Part shown: piece after piece, positions 1 to 9,317 of the stretch
Numbering within the stretch: position 1 is the stretch's first letter
Layout: the number at the start of each line of letters is the position of its first letter
NCBI RefSeq assembly: GCF_001439815.1
Contig: NZ_JYLM01000002.1
Span: 310,001 to 374,000 of the forward strand
Source: Pseudomonas orientalis
Lineage (GTDB): Bacteria > Pseudomonadota > Gammaproteobacteria > Pseudomonadales > Pseudomonadaceae
Direction of reading: 5' to 3'
Length of the DNA: 64,000 nucleotides
Made by a program: the position numbers and the translations under genes
Notes under the pieces: model-generated
Told to the model about the DNA's origin: nothing
What the model saw: only the letters and a program-made list of their open reading frames with translations
Databases searched by the model: none

Positions 1-2
1 TC

Positions 3-2255
3 GGACGCGACCGTGAATTGAAAAAAGCGCAGGAAGCGTTCTGGAAGGGTGAGCTTGACGAAGCCGGTTTGCGCGCCGTGGGGCGTGACTTGCGCAAGGC
101 CCATTGGGACCTGCAAAAACAGGCCGGCATCGAGTTGCTGCCCGCCGGTGATTTCGCCTGGTACGACCAGGTACTGACCCACTCGCTGATGTTCGGCGTG
201 ATTCCGGAGCGTTTCCGCCCGGCCGACGGCCAGGCCACGTTGCAGACATTGTTCGGCATGGCCCGTGGCGTCAGCGACACGTGCTGCGCCGGCGCTCACG
301 CCCAGGAAATGACCAAGTGGTTCGATACCAACTATCACTACCTGGTGCCGGAGTTCAGCGTCGATCAGCAATTCCACCTGGGCTGGGAGCAGTTGTTCGA
401 GGAAGTCCAGGAAGCCCTCGACCTCGGGCACACCGTCAAGCCGGTGGTGATCGGCCCGCTGACGTACCTGTGGCTGGGCAAGGCCAAGGGTGGCGATTTC
501 GACAAGCTCGACCTGCTCGACCGCCTGCTGCCGTTGTACGGCCAGATCTTCCAGCGTTTGGCCGAGCTGGGCGTGGAATGGGTGCAGATCGATGAGCCGA
601 TCCTGGTGCTGGATTTGCCGCAGGCGTGGAAGAATGCGTTTGAGCGCGCCTATAACCTGATCCAGCGTGACCCGCTGAAAAAGCTGGTGGCCACTTACTT
701 CGGTGGCCTGGAAGAAAACCTCGGCCTGGCCGCCAATCTACCGGTCGACGGCCTGCACATCGACCTGGTGCGGGCGCCGGAGCAATACCCGACCATTCTT
801 GATCGTCTGCCGGCTTATAAAGTGCTGTCCCTGGGCGTGGTCAATGGCCGTAACGTATGGCGTTGCGACTTGGAAAAAGCCCTGGCGACGTTGCAGCATG
901 CCCAGGAAAAACTCGGTGATCGCTTGTGGGTCGCGCCGTCCTGCTCACTGCTGCACAGCCCGGTGGATCTTGAGCGTGAAGACCAGTTGGACGCCGAGCT
1001 GAAAAGCTGGCTGGCCTTTGCCTTGCAAAAGTGCGCGGAAGTCGCGGTACTGGCCCGGGCCGTCGACCAGCCCGAGACGCCGGAGGTGCTGGCCGCGCTG
1101 GCCCACAGCCGTGCGGTACAGGTTGCGCGCGCCGCTTCGCCACGTATCCAAAAGCCCGCCGTGCAAGCACGCGTTGCCGCTATCAGCCCTCACGACAGTC
1201 AGCGCGAGTCGCCTTTTGCCCAACGTATCGAGAAACAACGGGCCGGCCTCGACCTGCCGCTGTTTCCCACCACTACCATCGGTTCTTTCCCGCAAACCGC
1301 GTCGATCCGCCTGGCGCGCCAGTCCTACAAGGCCGGCAAGTTGAGCGAAGCCGAATACGTCGAGGCGATGCACAGCGAGATCCGGCACGCGGTCGAGGTG
1401 CAGGAAAACCTCGGCCTGGATGTGCTGGTACACGGTGAAGCGGAGCGCAACGACATGGTCGAATACTTCGCCGAGCAATTGGACGGCTACGCGTTCACCC
1501 GTTTCGGCTGGGTGCAGAGCTACGGTTCGCGCTGTGTGAAACCGGCGCTGATCTATGGTGACCTGAGTCGGCCGAAAGCAATGACAGTGGAGTGGATTCG
1601 CTATGCACAGGGCCTCACGCACAAGGTGCTCAAGGGCATGCTGACCGGCCCGGTGACCATGCTGATGTGGTCGTTCCCACGCGAAGACGTGAGCCGCGAG
1701 GTGCAGGCCCGGCAACTGGCCCTGGCGCTGCGTGACGAAGTGCTGGATCTGGAAGCCGCCGGCATTCGGATCATGCAGATCGACGAGGCCGCGTTCCGCG
1801 AAGGCTTGCCCTTGCGTCAGGCGCAGTGGCCGCATTACCTGGACTGGGCCACCGAAGCGTTTCGCCTGTGCGCCTGCGGCGTGCGTGACGAGACCCAGAT
1901 CCACACTCACATGTGCTACAGCGAGTTCAACGATGTGATCGAATCCATTGCGGCGCTGGATGCCGACGTCATCACCATTGAAACTTCGCGCTCGGACATG
2001 GCGTTGCTGGATGCGTTCGAAGCCTTTGCTTATCCCAACGACATCGGCCCTGGCGTCTACGACATCCACTCGCCACGGGTGCCGGAAGTGGCGCAGATGG
2101 TTGACTTGCTGCGCAAGGCGGCCAAGCGGATTCCGGCCGAGCGATTGTGGGTCAATCCCGATTGCGGCCTGAAAACCCGTGGCTGGCCGGAGACGCAAGC
2201 GGCGTTGATTCACATGGTGGCGGCGGCGCGCCAACTGCGTGCGGAACTGGGCTGA
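3..2255 (+). CDS. metE: Cobalamin-independent methionine synthase (5-prime end outside the window)
   Basis: Catalyses transfer of the methyl group from 5-methyltetrahydropteroyltri-L-glutamate to homocysteine, the last step of methionine synthesis, in the cytoplasm. The frame is open from base 3 ([18 protein letters not shown]), so the true start lies a few residues before the window and the gene is 5-prime truncated only by the window edge. The two-barrel MetE architecture is visible: the N-terminal half runs to about base 1200, then the catalytic half begins at [15 protein letters not shown]. The zinc ligands are present: [10 protein letters not shown] (His and Cys, near 1900-1920) and [12 protein letters not shown] (Cys, near 2160). 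The gene stops at TGA 2253-2255. No metR-like regulator is in view. Confidence 0.97.
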   Translation, partial: GRDRELKKAQEAFWKGELDEAGLRAVGRDLRKAHWDLQKQAGIELLPAGDFAWYDQVLTHSLMFGVIPERFRPADGQATLQTLFGMARGVSDTCCAGAHAQEMTKWFDTNYHYLVPEFSVDQQFHLGWEQLFEEVQEALDLGHTVKPVVIGPLTYLWLGKAKGGDFDKLDLLDRLLPLYGQIFQRLAELGVEWVQIDEPILVLDLPQAWKNAFERAYNLIQRDPLKKLVATYFGGLEENLGLAANLPVDGLHIDLVRAPEQYPTILDRLPAYKVLSLGVVNGRNVWRCDLEKALATLQHAQEKLGDRLWVAPSCSLLHSPVDLEREDQLDAELKSWLAFALQKCAEVAVLARAVDQPETPEVLAALAHSRAVQVARAASPRIQKPAVQARVAAISPHDSQRESPFAQRIEKQRAGLDLPLFPTTTIGSFPQTASIRLARQSYKAGKLSEAEYVEAMHSEIRHAVEVQENLGLDVLVHGEAERNDMVEYFAEQLDGYAFTRFGWVQSYGSRCVKPALIYGDLSRPKAMTVEWIRYAQGLTHKVLKGMLTGPVTMLMWSFPREDVSREVQARQLALALRDEVLDLEAAGIRIMQIDEAAFREGLPLRQAQWPHYLDWATEAFRLCACGVRDETQIHTHMCYSEFNDVIESIAALDADVITIETSRSDMALLDAFEAFAYPNDIGPGVYDIHSPRVPEVAQMVDLLRKAAKRIPAERLWVNPDCGLKTRGWPETQAALIHMVAAARQLRAELG

Positions 2256-2304
2256 GGGCCAAGATTGCGCGGTAGACGTTTGCGTTGTACGGCATACTGC
2301 GCCC

Positions 2305-3414
2305 ATGACTTTCGACTCGCCGCTCGCCGCTTATCAACACGCTATCGCCCAGCAAGGCTTCGTGCCCGACGACGCTCAGCGCCGTGCGGTGCAGGCCTTG
2401 CAAACCTGTCATCAGGCGTTGCATCTGGGCGGTTCGCCGATTGCGGGTGTTTACCTGTGGGGGCCGGTGGGGCGCGGCAAGACCTGGCTGATGGACCAGT
2501 TCCATCAAAGCCTGCGCGTGCCCGCACGCCGCCAGCATTTTCATCACTTCATGGGTTGGGTGCACCAGCGTTCGTTTCAGCTCACCGGCACCCGGGACCC
2601 GCTGCAGGCGGTGGCCCGGGAACTGAGCCGGGACGTGCGCGTGCTGTGCTTCGACGAGTTGTTCGTCAATGACATCGGTGACGCAATCATTCTTGGTCGC
2701 CTGTTTCAGGTGATGTTCGAGGAAGGCGTGGTGATGGTCTGTACCTCCAATCAACCCCCCGAGCAGCTGTACGCCGAAGGTTTCAACCGTGAGCGCTTCC
2801 TGCCGGGTATCGAGGCGATCAGGCGGCATATGCAGGTGGTGGCGGTGGACGGCGGCGAGGATCATCGCCTGCATCCCGGCATTGGCCTGCAGCGCTACTG
2901 GGTGAACCAACCTGATGCGCTGGCCCCGGTGTTCAAACAGCTGAGCGACGGGCAAACCGTCGGCCATGGGAAGCGGGTGGACGTGGGGCATCGCACGATT
3001 ACGGCGGTACAGGCCAGCGACGCGGTGCTGTGGTGCCGCTACGCCGAACTCTGCGAACAACCCCTGGCCGCGATTGATTTCATGCTGCTGTGCGATCGCT
3101 TCAAGGCCATTCTGCTGGGGGAGGTGCCCAACCTGAGCGCACAACAGCGCCCCGGTCGTATTGCCCGTGGCACCGAAGACGGCGTCGAGCGCGTGGACGC
3201 GGGGGATCGCCAGTTGCCGGAGTTGTCCAGGCACGATGACAGCGTGCGACGTTTTATCGCGTTGGTGGATGAATGCTACGACCGCAAAGTGCCGTTGTTC
3301 ATTGAGGCCCAGGTGCCACTGGAAAGTCTCTACACCGAAGGCTACCTGGCGTTTCCTTTTCGCCGCACCTTGAGCCGCTTGCGCGAAATGCAGCTGCTGC
3401 GCTTCGGTGCTTGA
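2305..3414 (+). CDS. zapE: ZapE/AFG1-family ATPase
   Basis: P-loop ATPase of the AFG1/ZapE family. In E. coli ZapE associates with the division ring and destabilises FtsZ polymers; mitochondrial AFG1 relatives handle misfolded respiratory proteins. The 369-residue length fits the family. Walker A is GPVGRGKT at residues 53-60 and the Walker B region is VLCFDELFV at about 113-121. I chose ATG 2305 (MTFDSPLAAYQ) because family members begin close to this motif; the frame is open further upstream to 2239, but that part overlaps the end of metE and looks unrelated. The gene lies 49 bases downstream of metE and may be read through from it, although no functional link is evident. Confidence 0.9.
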   Translation: MTFDSPLAAYQHAIAQQGFVPDDAQRRAVQALQTCHQALHLGGSPIAGVYLWGPVGRGKTWLMDQFHQSLRVPARRQHFHHFMGWVHQRSFQLTGTRDPLQAVARELSRDVRVLCFDELFVNDIGDAIILGRLFQVMFEEGVVMVCTSNQPPEQLYAEGFNRERFLPGIEAIRRHMQVVAVDGGEDHRLHPGIGLQRYWVNQPDALAPVFKQLSDGQTVGHGKRVDVGHRTITAVQASDAVLWCRYAELCEQPLAAIDFMLLCDRFKAILLGEVPNLSAQQRPGRIARGTEDGVERVDAGDRQLPELSRHDDSVRRFIALVDECYDRKVPLFIEAQVPLESLYTEGYLAFPFRRTLSRLREMQLLRFGA

Positions 3415-3574
3415 GAGCCCCGGGATCACCCCGCTTGGGGCTTTGGATGCCCGCAACCTGTGCGTTTTCTGTCAGACATTTGTCGTTAATCGCCTTCATC
3501 TACTGCCGACTCCATGCTTACAATTGCCCTCTCAAAGGGAATCGGTTCCCTGGTTGTCGTTATCGAGGAAGGAA

Positions 3575-4066
3575 ATGGACACCCCAGACATCCTGGTGCT
3601 GCAAGCCAGCTACACCAACGCCGTGCACGCCGAGGCCATCGGTTCGCTGCTCAACCACTATGCTGAAGACCCGATGGGCGGCGGCCACAGCTTGCCGGCC
3701 GATCTGTTGCAGCAACTGCCTGCGGAACTGGCCAAGCGCCCCCATGCATTCAGTGTGCTGGCATTCGTTGGGGGTGTGCCGGCCGGGCTGGTCAATTGCT
3801 TCGAGGGGTTTTCGACGTTCGCCTGCCGGCCCTTGGTCAACGTCCACGATGTGGTGGTGGCGCAACAGTTTCGTGGCTTGGGCTTGAGTCAGAAGATGCT
3901 GCAGAAGGTCGAGGAAATCGCCCGGCAGCGCGGTTGCTGCAAGATCACTCTGGAAGTGCTTGAAGGCAATGCGCCGGCACAGTCGGCCTATCGCAAGTTC
4001 GGTTTTGACCACTCGGTATTTGATCCCGCCCATGGCCGCATGTTGTTCTGGAACAAGTCACTTTAA
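3575..4066 (+). CDS. GNAT-family N-acetyltransferase
   Basis: A 163-residue acetyltransferase of the GNAT superfamily with unknown substrate. The acetyl-CoA-binding signature is seen in VVAQQFRGLGLSQKMLQKVEEIARQRGC, followed by the usual strand-helix LEVLEGNAPAQSAYRKFGF, typical of small cytosolic GNATs. ATG 3575 has a purine-rich ribosome binding site (GAGGAAGG) just upstream; the frame is open back to 3407, but that segment has no family similarity and overlaps the end of the preceding gene. The gap from zapE contains no clear terminator, so its own promoter (in 3415-3574) or read-through are both possible. Confidence 0.85.
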   Translation: MDTPDILVLQASYTNAVHAEAIGSLLNHYAEDPMGGGHSLPADLLQQLPAELAKRPHAFSVLAFVGGVPAGLVNCFEGFSTFACRPLVNVHDVVVAQQFRGLGLSQKMLQKVEEIARQRGCCKITLEVLEGNAPAQSAYRKFGFDHSVFDPAHGRMLFWNKSL

Positions 4067-4120
4067 TAACAACGCTGAAAAAAGGCGCGATGATGAAAAA
4101 ACTGCACTCGCGTAATGGTG

Positions 4121-4141
4121 ACGCGGAGCGTGGGAACGATC
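4121..4141. repeat. Degenerate half-REP
   Basis: The sequence ACGCGGAGCGTGGGAACGAT resembles the right half of the hairpin repeat at 55300-55328 (GTGGGAACGATC with a GCGGA loop). No matching left arm is seen here, so it is probably a decayed remnant. Confidence 0.45.
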
Positions 4142-4172
4142 AAACAACAAGTCACTGTAATAAAAGCACTGC

Positions 4173-4198
4173 AAAAAAAGGCGCCATTGAATGGCGCC
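4173..4198 (-). terminator. Intrinsic terminator of the small secreted protein gene
   Basis: Read on the minus strand, a 7-bp perfect stem (GGCGCCA/TGGCGCC, 4180-4186 with 4192-4198) with a 5-base loop is followed directly by a run of seven T residues (4173-4179). It lies 64 bases past the stop of the minus-strand gene at 4262-4474. Confidence 0.85.
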
Positions 4199-4261
4199 CA
4201 ATAAACCTTTGCCAAAGGAGCGGATTGGCACAGGGTACTTGCGGATTAACTCAGCATTAAA

Positions 4262-4474
4262 TCAACTGTTGGGTTGAGCGGGTTCGGCAGTGGTGGCTTT
4301 AACCGATTTGCCATCGGCGGACACAACTTGCTGTTCGGCCTTGCCGTGGGTGGTTTCCTGAATGAAGCTGAAGTTGTTATAGAACTCTTTCGAACGCTCT
4401 GAACCGCCCTCGGCAAAGGCGGCGGCGGAGGTCAGGGTCATCAGGCTGGCAAGCATCAGTGTCGAGAGTTTCAT
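4262..4474 (-). CDS. Small secreted protein of unknown function
   Basis: A 70-residue protein with a clear Sec signal peptide: MKLSTLMLASLMTLTSAAAFAEGG, cleavage probably after AFA. The mature part is about 50 residues, polar, with the segment SERSKEFYNNFSFIQETTHGKAEQQ, and has no cysteine. It is probably exported to the periplasm. The gene is monocistronic, with its own downstream terminator. I do not recognise a characterised function. The upstream gap (4475-4617) holds a 13-bp perfect inverted repeat. Confidence 0.7.
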   Translation of the reverse strand: MKLSTLMLASLMTLTSAAAFAEGGSERSKEFYNNFSFIQETTHGKAEQQVVSADGKSVKATTAEPAQPNS

Positions 4475-4576
4475 TGCAGTGTTCCCATTAAGAGTGATAG
4501 GTGTCCGGTCACTCCATGATCAGATCGTGGGGCGACTATGGCGTTATCCTATTAAGTGGGAATTAACGGAACTCAC

Positions 4577-4608
4577 CTGCGAAGTTAACGTTTTTGTTAA
4601 CTTCGCAG
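4577..4608. repeat. 13-bp perfect inverted repeat downstream of the TonB receptor gene
   Basis: CTGCGAAGTTAAC (4577-4589) and GTTAACTTCGCAG (4596-4608) form a perfect 13-bp stem with a 6-base loop, 10 bases past the receptor stop codon. There is no T tract after it on either strand, so it could be a terminator of reduced efficiency, an mRNA 3-prime stabiliser or a protein site upstream of the small secreted protein gene. Confidence 0.6.
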
Positions 4609-4617
4609 GGCAGGGCG

Positions 4618-6855
4618 TTATAGCCTCCAGTCAAGTGCCAGTGTGATCGAGCGTGGATCGCCCCAATACACGCCATTATAAAAACCGACGCGCTCGTAGT
4701 ATTTCTTGTCAAACAGGTTATTGACGTTAATCGATGCCGTCAGCTGTTCGTCGAACTGGTAGCGCGACATCAGGTTGACCACGGTGTAGCCCTGTTGCTC
4801 GATCTTTGCCCGCGTGGTGATCAAGTTGCCTTTGTCATCGCGTACGCCCGTGGGCCGATCGCCAAAGTCAAAGATATCGCTCTGCCAATTTACCGCGCCG
4901 CCCACGGTCAGGTTGCGCCAGGCCCCCGGCAGGCGGTAAGCGCTGGATAGTTTCAGCAGGTTCAACGGCTGGCCGGTATTGTTGCGCTGGCCTGCGCCGT
5001 TCACCGAGTGGGTGTAGGTGTAGCCTGCGGTCAGGTTCCAGTCCGGTGCAATTTCCCCGGCCGCCTCCAGCTCGAAACCCTTGACCTTGTTGCCCTTGCC
5101 GCCGGACTTGTAGAACTCCTCGCCGGTGGCCGGGTTGGGCGGCACCGAGTCATCGCGTTCGGCGACGTTGTCCTGGGTGCTCCAGAAATACGCGGCCGCC
5201 AGGTTCAGTCGCTCGTTGAGCACGCTGCCCTTGAGGCCGATCTCATAGTTGCTGCCCACCACCGGCTCCAGGTACTTCTTGTTGACGTCCCTCGTGCTTT
5301 GCGGCTTGAAGATGTCGGTGTAGCTCGCGTAGACGGTGTACTGCGGCGTGATGTCGTACAGCAGCCCGGCGTAGGGCGTCCACATACCGTTATGGGTCTG
5401 GCCGGTTTTGCCCGATGCGGTCAGTTGATCGTTGGCGTCGTATTGGGGTGTGGCGCTTTCCAGCTCCCAACTGCCATAGCGGCTGCCGAGAACGGCATGC
5501 AGACGGTCAGTCAGGCTCAGGCGCGTGGCGAGGTAGCCGGCCTTCTGTTGTTTCTTGCTGTGCTCGCCCTTGAGGTCGGTGACGTCATCGGTGAACTTGC
5601 CGATACCGCCCATGTGCTTCCAGTCCTCGATGGTGTAGTAGCCTTTGGGCAGATTGCTGCGCATGAAGGGCGAACTGTCCCGTTGCGCCGCTTCGCCGTA
5701 GCCCATCATCAGCTGATGTTCGCGGCCCAGCAGGGCGTAGCTGCCGGCCAGGTTGAGGTCGATGGCTTCCATTCTCGACGTGCCGCGCATATGGCTGGCC
5801 CAGGCGGTCATGCCGCTGCGGTCGGCATTGGGGAAACCTGCGCCGCCGTAGTACACCTTGCCATCGGTATCGCTCTGGCGATGGGTGTAGGCGGCCTTCA
5901 GGTGCCAGTCGCCGCCGAGGCGATGATCGAGGGTGGCGAAGGTGGTCTTGTCGGTCAGTGGCCAGGAACTCCAGTGCGCGGCCATATTGGTGGAGCGCGA
6001 CAGCCCGGCCTTGCCGCCCTGGCTGTTCCAGTAGGGTACGGTGCCCCAGGACGTGCCTTGTACCTGTTTGTCCTGGTAATCAAAACCTACGGCCAGCACG
6101 GTGTCGTCGGACAGGTCGCCCTCGAGAATGCCGTAGCCGACCGCGCGTTGCAGTGCATAGTTGTCGCGAAAGGACTTGCTGTCACGGTAGGCCAGTACGC
6201 TGCGCCCGCGCAGCCTGCCGTCGAAGGCCAGCGGGCCACCGACGTCGAGATAGCTGTAGTAGTTGTCATGGGTGGCGCCGCTGATCCCGGTATTCGCCTG
6301 CCATTGGGCGGTAGGGCGCTTGCGTACCATGTTGACGGTGGCCGAGGGGTCGCCCGCGCCGGTGGTCAGGCCGGTGGCGCCGCGCACCACTTCGATACGG
6401 TCGTAGATGATGGTATCGGCGTCGCTCTTCATGAAGCCGAAGGTGTTGAGCATCCCGTCAATCTGGAAGTTGTTGATGCCGTAGCCACGGGAGGTATAGG
6501 ACACGCGATCCGAGTCATTGTGCTGGACGTTGATGCCGGTGGTCTGGCGCAACACCTCGGTCAGGGTGTTGAGATTGAAATCATCCATCTGTTGGCGTGT
6601 GATCACCGAGATCGATTGCGGGGTTTCCTTGACGGACAGGTTCAGGCGCGTGGCGGTGTTCATCGAGCCTGTAGTGTAGGCGCCGGTGTGCTCGGTGGTC
6701 GTGCCCAGGCCTTCGGCGGTCACGCGGGTAGCGCCCAGTTCGAGGGCGCTGGAGGGGGCTTGTTCAGGGTCGGTTTCGGCCAGCAGTTCAGGGCTTAGCG
6801 CAAGGCTGAACAGGCCCAGGGTAACGCTGATGGAACGGGTAAAAGGCGCGAGCAT
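4618..6855 (-). CDS. TonB-dependent siderophore receptor
   Basis: A 745-residue outer-membrane receptor of the FhuE/FpvB type that imports a ferric siderophore using TonB energy. A signal peptide occupies about residues 1-26 (cleavage near LLAET). There is no N-terminal signalling domain, so it should not control its own sigma factor. The plug domain shows the family motifs VKETPQSISVITRQQM, TSRGYGINNFQIDG and IEVVRGATGLTTGAGDPSATVNMVRKRP; the barrel ends YWGDPRSITLALDWRL, terminating in Leu rather than the more usual Phe. The start ATG has an AAGGAGT ribosome binding site. A Fur-box-like sequence upstream predicts iron repression. The ligand cannot be deduced from sequence. Confidence 0.93.
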   Translation of the reverse strand: MLAPFTRSISVTLGLFSLALSPELLAETDPEQAPSSALELGATRVTAEGLGTTTEHTGAYTTGSMNTATRLNLSVKETPQSISVITRQQMDDFNLNTLTEVLRQTTGINVQHNDSDRVSYTSRGYGINNFQIDGMLNTFGFMKSDADTIIYDRIEVVRGATGLTTGAGDPSATVNMVRKRPTAQWQANTGISGATHDNYYSYLDVGGPLAFDGRLRGRSVLAYRDSKSFRDNYALQRAVGYGILEGDLSDDTVLAVGFDYQDKQVQGTSWGTVPYWNSQGGKAGLSRSTNMAAHWSSWPLTDKTTFATLDHRLGGDWHLKAAYTHRQSDTDGKVYYGGAGFPNADRSGMTAWASHMRGTSRMEAIDLNLAGSYALLGREHQLMMGYGEAAQRDSSPFMRSNLPKGYYTIEDWKHMGGIGKFTDDVTDLKGEHSKKQQKAGYLATRLSLTDRLHAVLGSRYGSWELESATPQYDANDQLTASGKTGQTHNGMWTPYAGLLYDITPQYTVYASYTDIFKPQSTRDVNKKYLEPVVGSNYEIGLKGSVLNERLNLAAAYFWSTQDNVAERDDSVPPNPATGEEFYKSGGKGNKVKGFELEAAGEIAPDWNLTAGYTYTHSVNGAGQRNNTGQPLNLLKLSSAYRLPGAWRNLTVGGAVNWQSDIFDFGDRPTGVRDDKGNLITTRAKIEQQGYTVVNLMSRYQFDEQLTASINVNNLFDKKYYERVGFYNGVYWGDPRSITLALDWRL

Positions 6856-6883
6856 CGCGGCAAACTCCTTGTCGTCTCTGAGG

Positions 6884-6902
6884 CCGCCCCGAAAAGGGGC
6901 GG
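6884..6902 (-). other. Leader hairpin of the TonB receptor mRNA
   Basis: CCGCCCC/GGGGCGG form a perfect 7-bp stem with a 5-base loop, between the Fur-box candidate and the receptor start. It has no T tract. It may be a stability element of the 5-prime leader. Confidence 0.4.
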
Positions 6903-6946
6903 GTATGGCTCAAAGACGAAAGGAGGGGCGGAACTTTAGGTTTAAA

Positions 6947-6968
6947 CGAGAATGATTGTTATCTTTGT
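6947..6968 (-). promoter_or_regulatory. Candidate Fur box of the TonB receptor
   Basis: On the minus strand the sequence AGATAACAATCATTCTCGTT resembles the Fur consensus GATAATGATAATCATTATC, especially in the AATCATTCTC half. It lies about 90 bases upstream of the receptor start codon, where iron-repressed promoters of siderophore receptors are expected. Confidence 0.6.
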
Positions 6969-6984
6969 GTTTCAAGCCTCTCGG

Positions 6985-8721
6985 TTACTTGACCACCACG
7001 TCGGTGCTGTCGGCCTTTTTCGGTTTGATCAAACTGAAATCGATTAAGGCTTTCTGCTTGGTCTCGTAGGGGTTGCCGATCAGCAAGGGGCGCGGCTTGA
7101 AGCTGTCGCTGACCAGGCTTTTGCTGTGGTCCAGTTCATCGAAACTCAAACCGGCCAGGTCCGCCCAGGTGTGGATCAGCTGCGAGCTGCTGTAAGGCCG
7201 CTGCAGGTCGCCGGCGAAGCTCCAGTCGTGGCTTTCGCGCCACTTGGGTGAGGCGTAGGCCATGAACGGAATGGTGTACATCGGCGCGGTCGGCTTGCCT
7301 TCGTTGCGGCCCAGGGTGTCGTGGCCGGCCGAGTCGAACACGTCTTCGCCGTGGTCCGACAGGTACAGCAAAAAGCCGTTGGGATCGGTCTTGGCGTAGT
7401 CCTTGATCAGGCTCGACACCACGAAGTCGTTGTACAGCACCGCGTTGTCGTAGCTGTTATAGGTCGGCAACTGCGCGTCGCTGACGCCCGGCGGCACACC
7501 CTGGCGATCGGTGAACTTGTCGAATGTCTGCGGATAGCGGTACTGGTAGCTCATGTGCGTGCCCAGCAAGTGCACCACGATGAACTTGCGTTCGGCGGTA
7601 TCGGCCAGGGCCTTGGAAAACGGCGCCAGTACGTCGCCGTCGTATTGGCGGGCGTTCTGGTTGCGGTTGTTGTTCAGGTACACCTGCTCGTCGGCCTGTT
7701 CGGAAAAGGTCGTGAGCATGGTGTTGCGCTTGGTCATGGTCTGCTGGTTGGTGATCCAGAACGTCTTGTAGCCGGCCTGTTTCATCACGCTGACGATCGA
7801 CGGCGTCTTGAGGTACAGGTCCGGGTTTTCTTCGTCGGCGAAGGTCAGCACCTGCTGCAACGCTTCGATGGTGTAGGGGCGCGGGGTGATGACGTTGTCG
7901 AACACCGCCAGTTGGTCGCGCAGCTTGTCCAGTTCCGGCGTGGTATTGCGCGGGTAGCCATAGAGGCTCATGCGCTGGCGGTTGGTGGACTCGCCGATCA
8001 CCAGCACCAGGGTGGAGGGCTGGCCGGCCATGCTGTCCTTGAGGTTCTTCAAGGGCGGAATCTGGCTGGCACTGGTCAGCATGCCTTGCATGTTGTCCAG
8101 CTGTTCGGTGTAACGGCGGTAGGCAACGATCATCTGCCACGGCACGGCCGGTTCTATCCGGGTTTCGAAGCGGTCGATGGCCTGTTCCATCGTGTCGCTG
8201 GTGGCGATCTGCTTGACCAGCGGGTAGCCGACCACCGCCAATACGATGGCGATGGCCGCGACGATCGACTGGCCGCGGGGCAAGTACACCGGGCGCAGGC
8301 GTGTCCAGAGGAACACCGCGAAGGCGGTGTGGGCAAGGAACGCCAGCACGATCCACCAGGCAAAGTACTGGGTGGCGTATTCGCCCGCTTCAGAAATGTT
8401 CGACTCGAACATGATGAAGATCACGCTCTGGGAAAATTCCTGCTGGTAAATGAAGAAGTAACCCAGGCTGGCCATGGAACAGGCCCACAGCACCACGCCG
8501 ATCACGGCGGCAAGCACCCGCGTTTGCCGGGGGAACAGCAGCATCGGCGCCAGCCACAGCGCACTCATGAAGAATGCCTGGCGGAAACCACTGAAGCCGG
8601 ACGTACCGGTCAGTTGGATAAGGAGTTGGGTAATACCCGAGAAATACCAGAAAAACAGGAATAACCAGCCAAGGCCAGCCCAATCAAAACCTTTCGCAGT
8701 CGTCGTGCTGCGTTTGAACAT
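6985..8721 (-). CDS. cptA: Phosphoethanolamine transferase CptA
   Basis: Inner-membrane enzyme that transfers phosphoethanolamine from phosphatidylethanolamine to lipopolysaccharide (heptose/core in E. coli CptA). About five membrane segments occupy the N-terminal 190 residues, followed by a periplasmic sulfatase-fold domain. Motifs closely matching E. coli CptA are present: VIGVVLWACSMASLGYFFIYQQEFSQSVIF, LVIGESTNRQRMSLYGYPRNTTPELD with the catalytic Thr of GEST, HLLGTHMSYQYRYP and YLSDHGEDVFD. The start is uncertain: ATG 8721 (MFKRSTTTAKG), 8727 or 8739 and GTG 8760 are in frame; none has a strong ribosome binding site. Modification of this kind usually lowers surface negative charge. The gene probably has its own transcript. 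Confidence 0.88.
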   Translation of the reverse strand: MFKRSTTTAKGFDWAGLGWLFLFFWYFSGITQLLIQLTGTSGFSGFRQAFFMSALWLAPMLLFPRQTRVLAAVIGVVLWACSMASLGYFFIYQQEFSQSVIFIMFESNISEAGEYATQYFAWWIVLAFLAHTAFAVFLWTRLRPVYLPRGQSIVAAIAIVLAVVGYPLVKQIATSDTMEQAIDRFETRIEPAVPWQMIVAYRRYTEQLDNMQGMLTSASQIPPLKNLKDSMAGQPSTLVLVIGESTNRQRMSLYGYPRNTTPELDKLRDQLAVFDNVITPRPYTIEALQQVLTFADEENPDLYLKTPSIVSVMKQAGYKTFWITNQQTMTKRNTMLTTFSEQADEQVYLNNNRNQNARQYDGDVLAPFSKALADTAERKFIVVHLLGTHMSYQYRYPQTFDKFTDRQGVPPGVSDAQLPTYNSYDNAVLYNDFVVSSLIKDYAKTDPNGFLLYLSDHGEDVFDSAGHDTLGRNEGKPTAPMYTIPFMAYASPKWRESHDWSFAGDLQRPYSSSQLIHTWADLAGLSFDELDHSKSLVSDSFKPRPLLIGNPYETKQKALIDFSLIKPKKADSTDVVVK

Positions 8722-8776
8722 CGCCATCCAGCGCCCCATCAGAAAATGATCGTTGCGCACAGGCGCGCAACATCGG

Positions 8777-8797
8777 GCCGCTCAGAACATGAGCGGC
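8777..8797 (-). other. Hairpin in the cptA leader
   Basis: GCCGCTCA and TGAGCGGC form an 8-bp stem with a 5-base loop just upstream of the cptA start candidates. There is no T tract. It may end the upstream small gene weakly or structure the cptA leader. Confidence 0.4.
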
Positions 8798-8881
8798 ATC
8801 GCGGGCGGGAGTATCGGGACAAGCGTGTGAAAACTTTGTGAGTTTTCTGTAGGTATTGCCTTACAAACTAACCAAAGGCAT

Positions 8882-9058
8882 TCAGCAGAGCGCGGGCTTG
8901 GCGCCGGACGGCAGTTCGAGCTGGGCCTGGAGGTGCGAACGCAGGCGCAGGACTTCCTGTTGCAACTGATCGCGCTCGTCTTTCAACTGGCGCAATTCAT
9001 CGCGGCGGATGCTGACGTAGAGGGTCTGTGGCGGTCGGGTCATCTGTGCTGTGCTCAT
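8882..9058 (-). CDS. Small coiled-coil protein (58 residues)
   Basis: Translation from ATG 9058 gives MSTAQMTRPPQTLYVSIRRD, then an uninterrupted heptad-rich stretch ELRQLKDERDQLQQEVLRLR and SHLQAQLEL, ending in PALC. The Leu/Gln/Glu pattern predicts a single amphipathic helix or coiled coil of about 30 residues. There is no signal peptide or membrane segment, so it is cytoplasmic. It lies upstream of cptA in the same orientation, separated by a hairpin, and could be co-transcribed with it. The ribosome binding site (GAGG) is weak. Function unknown; the codon pattern and lack of internal stops support a real gene. Confidence 0.65.
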   Translation of the reverse strand: MSTAQMTRPPQTLYVSIRRDELRQLKDERDQLQQEVLRLRSHLQAQLELPSGAKPALC

Positions 9059-9192
9059 TGCTTGCCTCGCAAATAGCCGGGTAGATCGCGCCGCCGAAAC
9101 AGGTGAGCGGCAGCAGTCGGGACAAGTTTGAATTCTTTTTCACATCAAGGGAACTTTTTTATTTTTGATGGTCGTGTGACTTTTGCCGCCGT

Positions 9193-9317
9193 GATGCTGA
9201 AGTGATGGCAACTTTTTTGCCATGAAACTACACGGATCCGCTCTGGACTAACCCTCATTAGCCTCATTGCGCTATAAACTATGTCACACATTTTTTAGCA
9301 GTTAGGAGCATCAGCAC
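9193..9317 (+). promoter_or_regulatory. gnd upstream region
   Basis: The gap holds a 7-bp inverted repeat (ATGGCAA/TTGCCAT around 9204-9222) and an AT-rich stretch ending GCGCTATAAACTATGTCACAC, which contains a plausible -10-like TATAAA near 9271. The ribosome binding site TAGGAG (9303-9308) lies 9 bases before the gnd ATG. The promoter assignment is inference. Confidence 0.4.

Noticed and set aside
945..2306. A long minus-strand frame antisense to metE
   Set aside because: The metE reading is unambiguous with intact zinc ligands; the antisense frame is a compositional artefact.
4577..4608. The 13-bp dyad as a proven terminator of the TonB receptor
   Set aside because: No T tract follows on either strand, so it is listed only as an inverted repeat.
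5008..6798. A 596-codon frame antisense to the TonB receptor
   Set aside because: It is a mirror of a GC-rich gene with strong codon bias; the composition (Val, Gly, Ala, Arg-rich, no domains) is that of an antisense shadow.
4618..6855. FpvA/FecA-type signalling receptor partnered with the FecR-like gene at 20260-21255
   Set aside because: The receptor has no N-terminal signalling domain and lies 13 kb away on a separate Fur-controlled unit.
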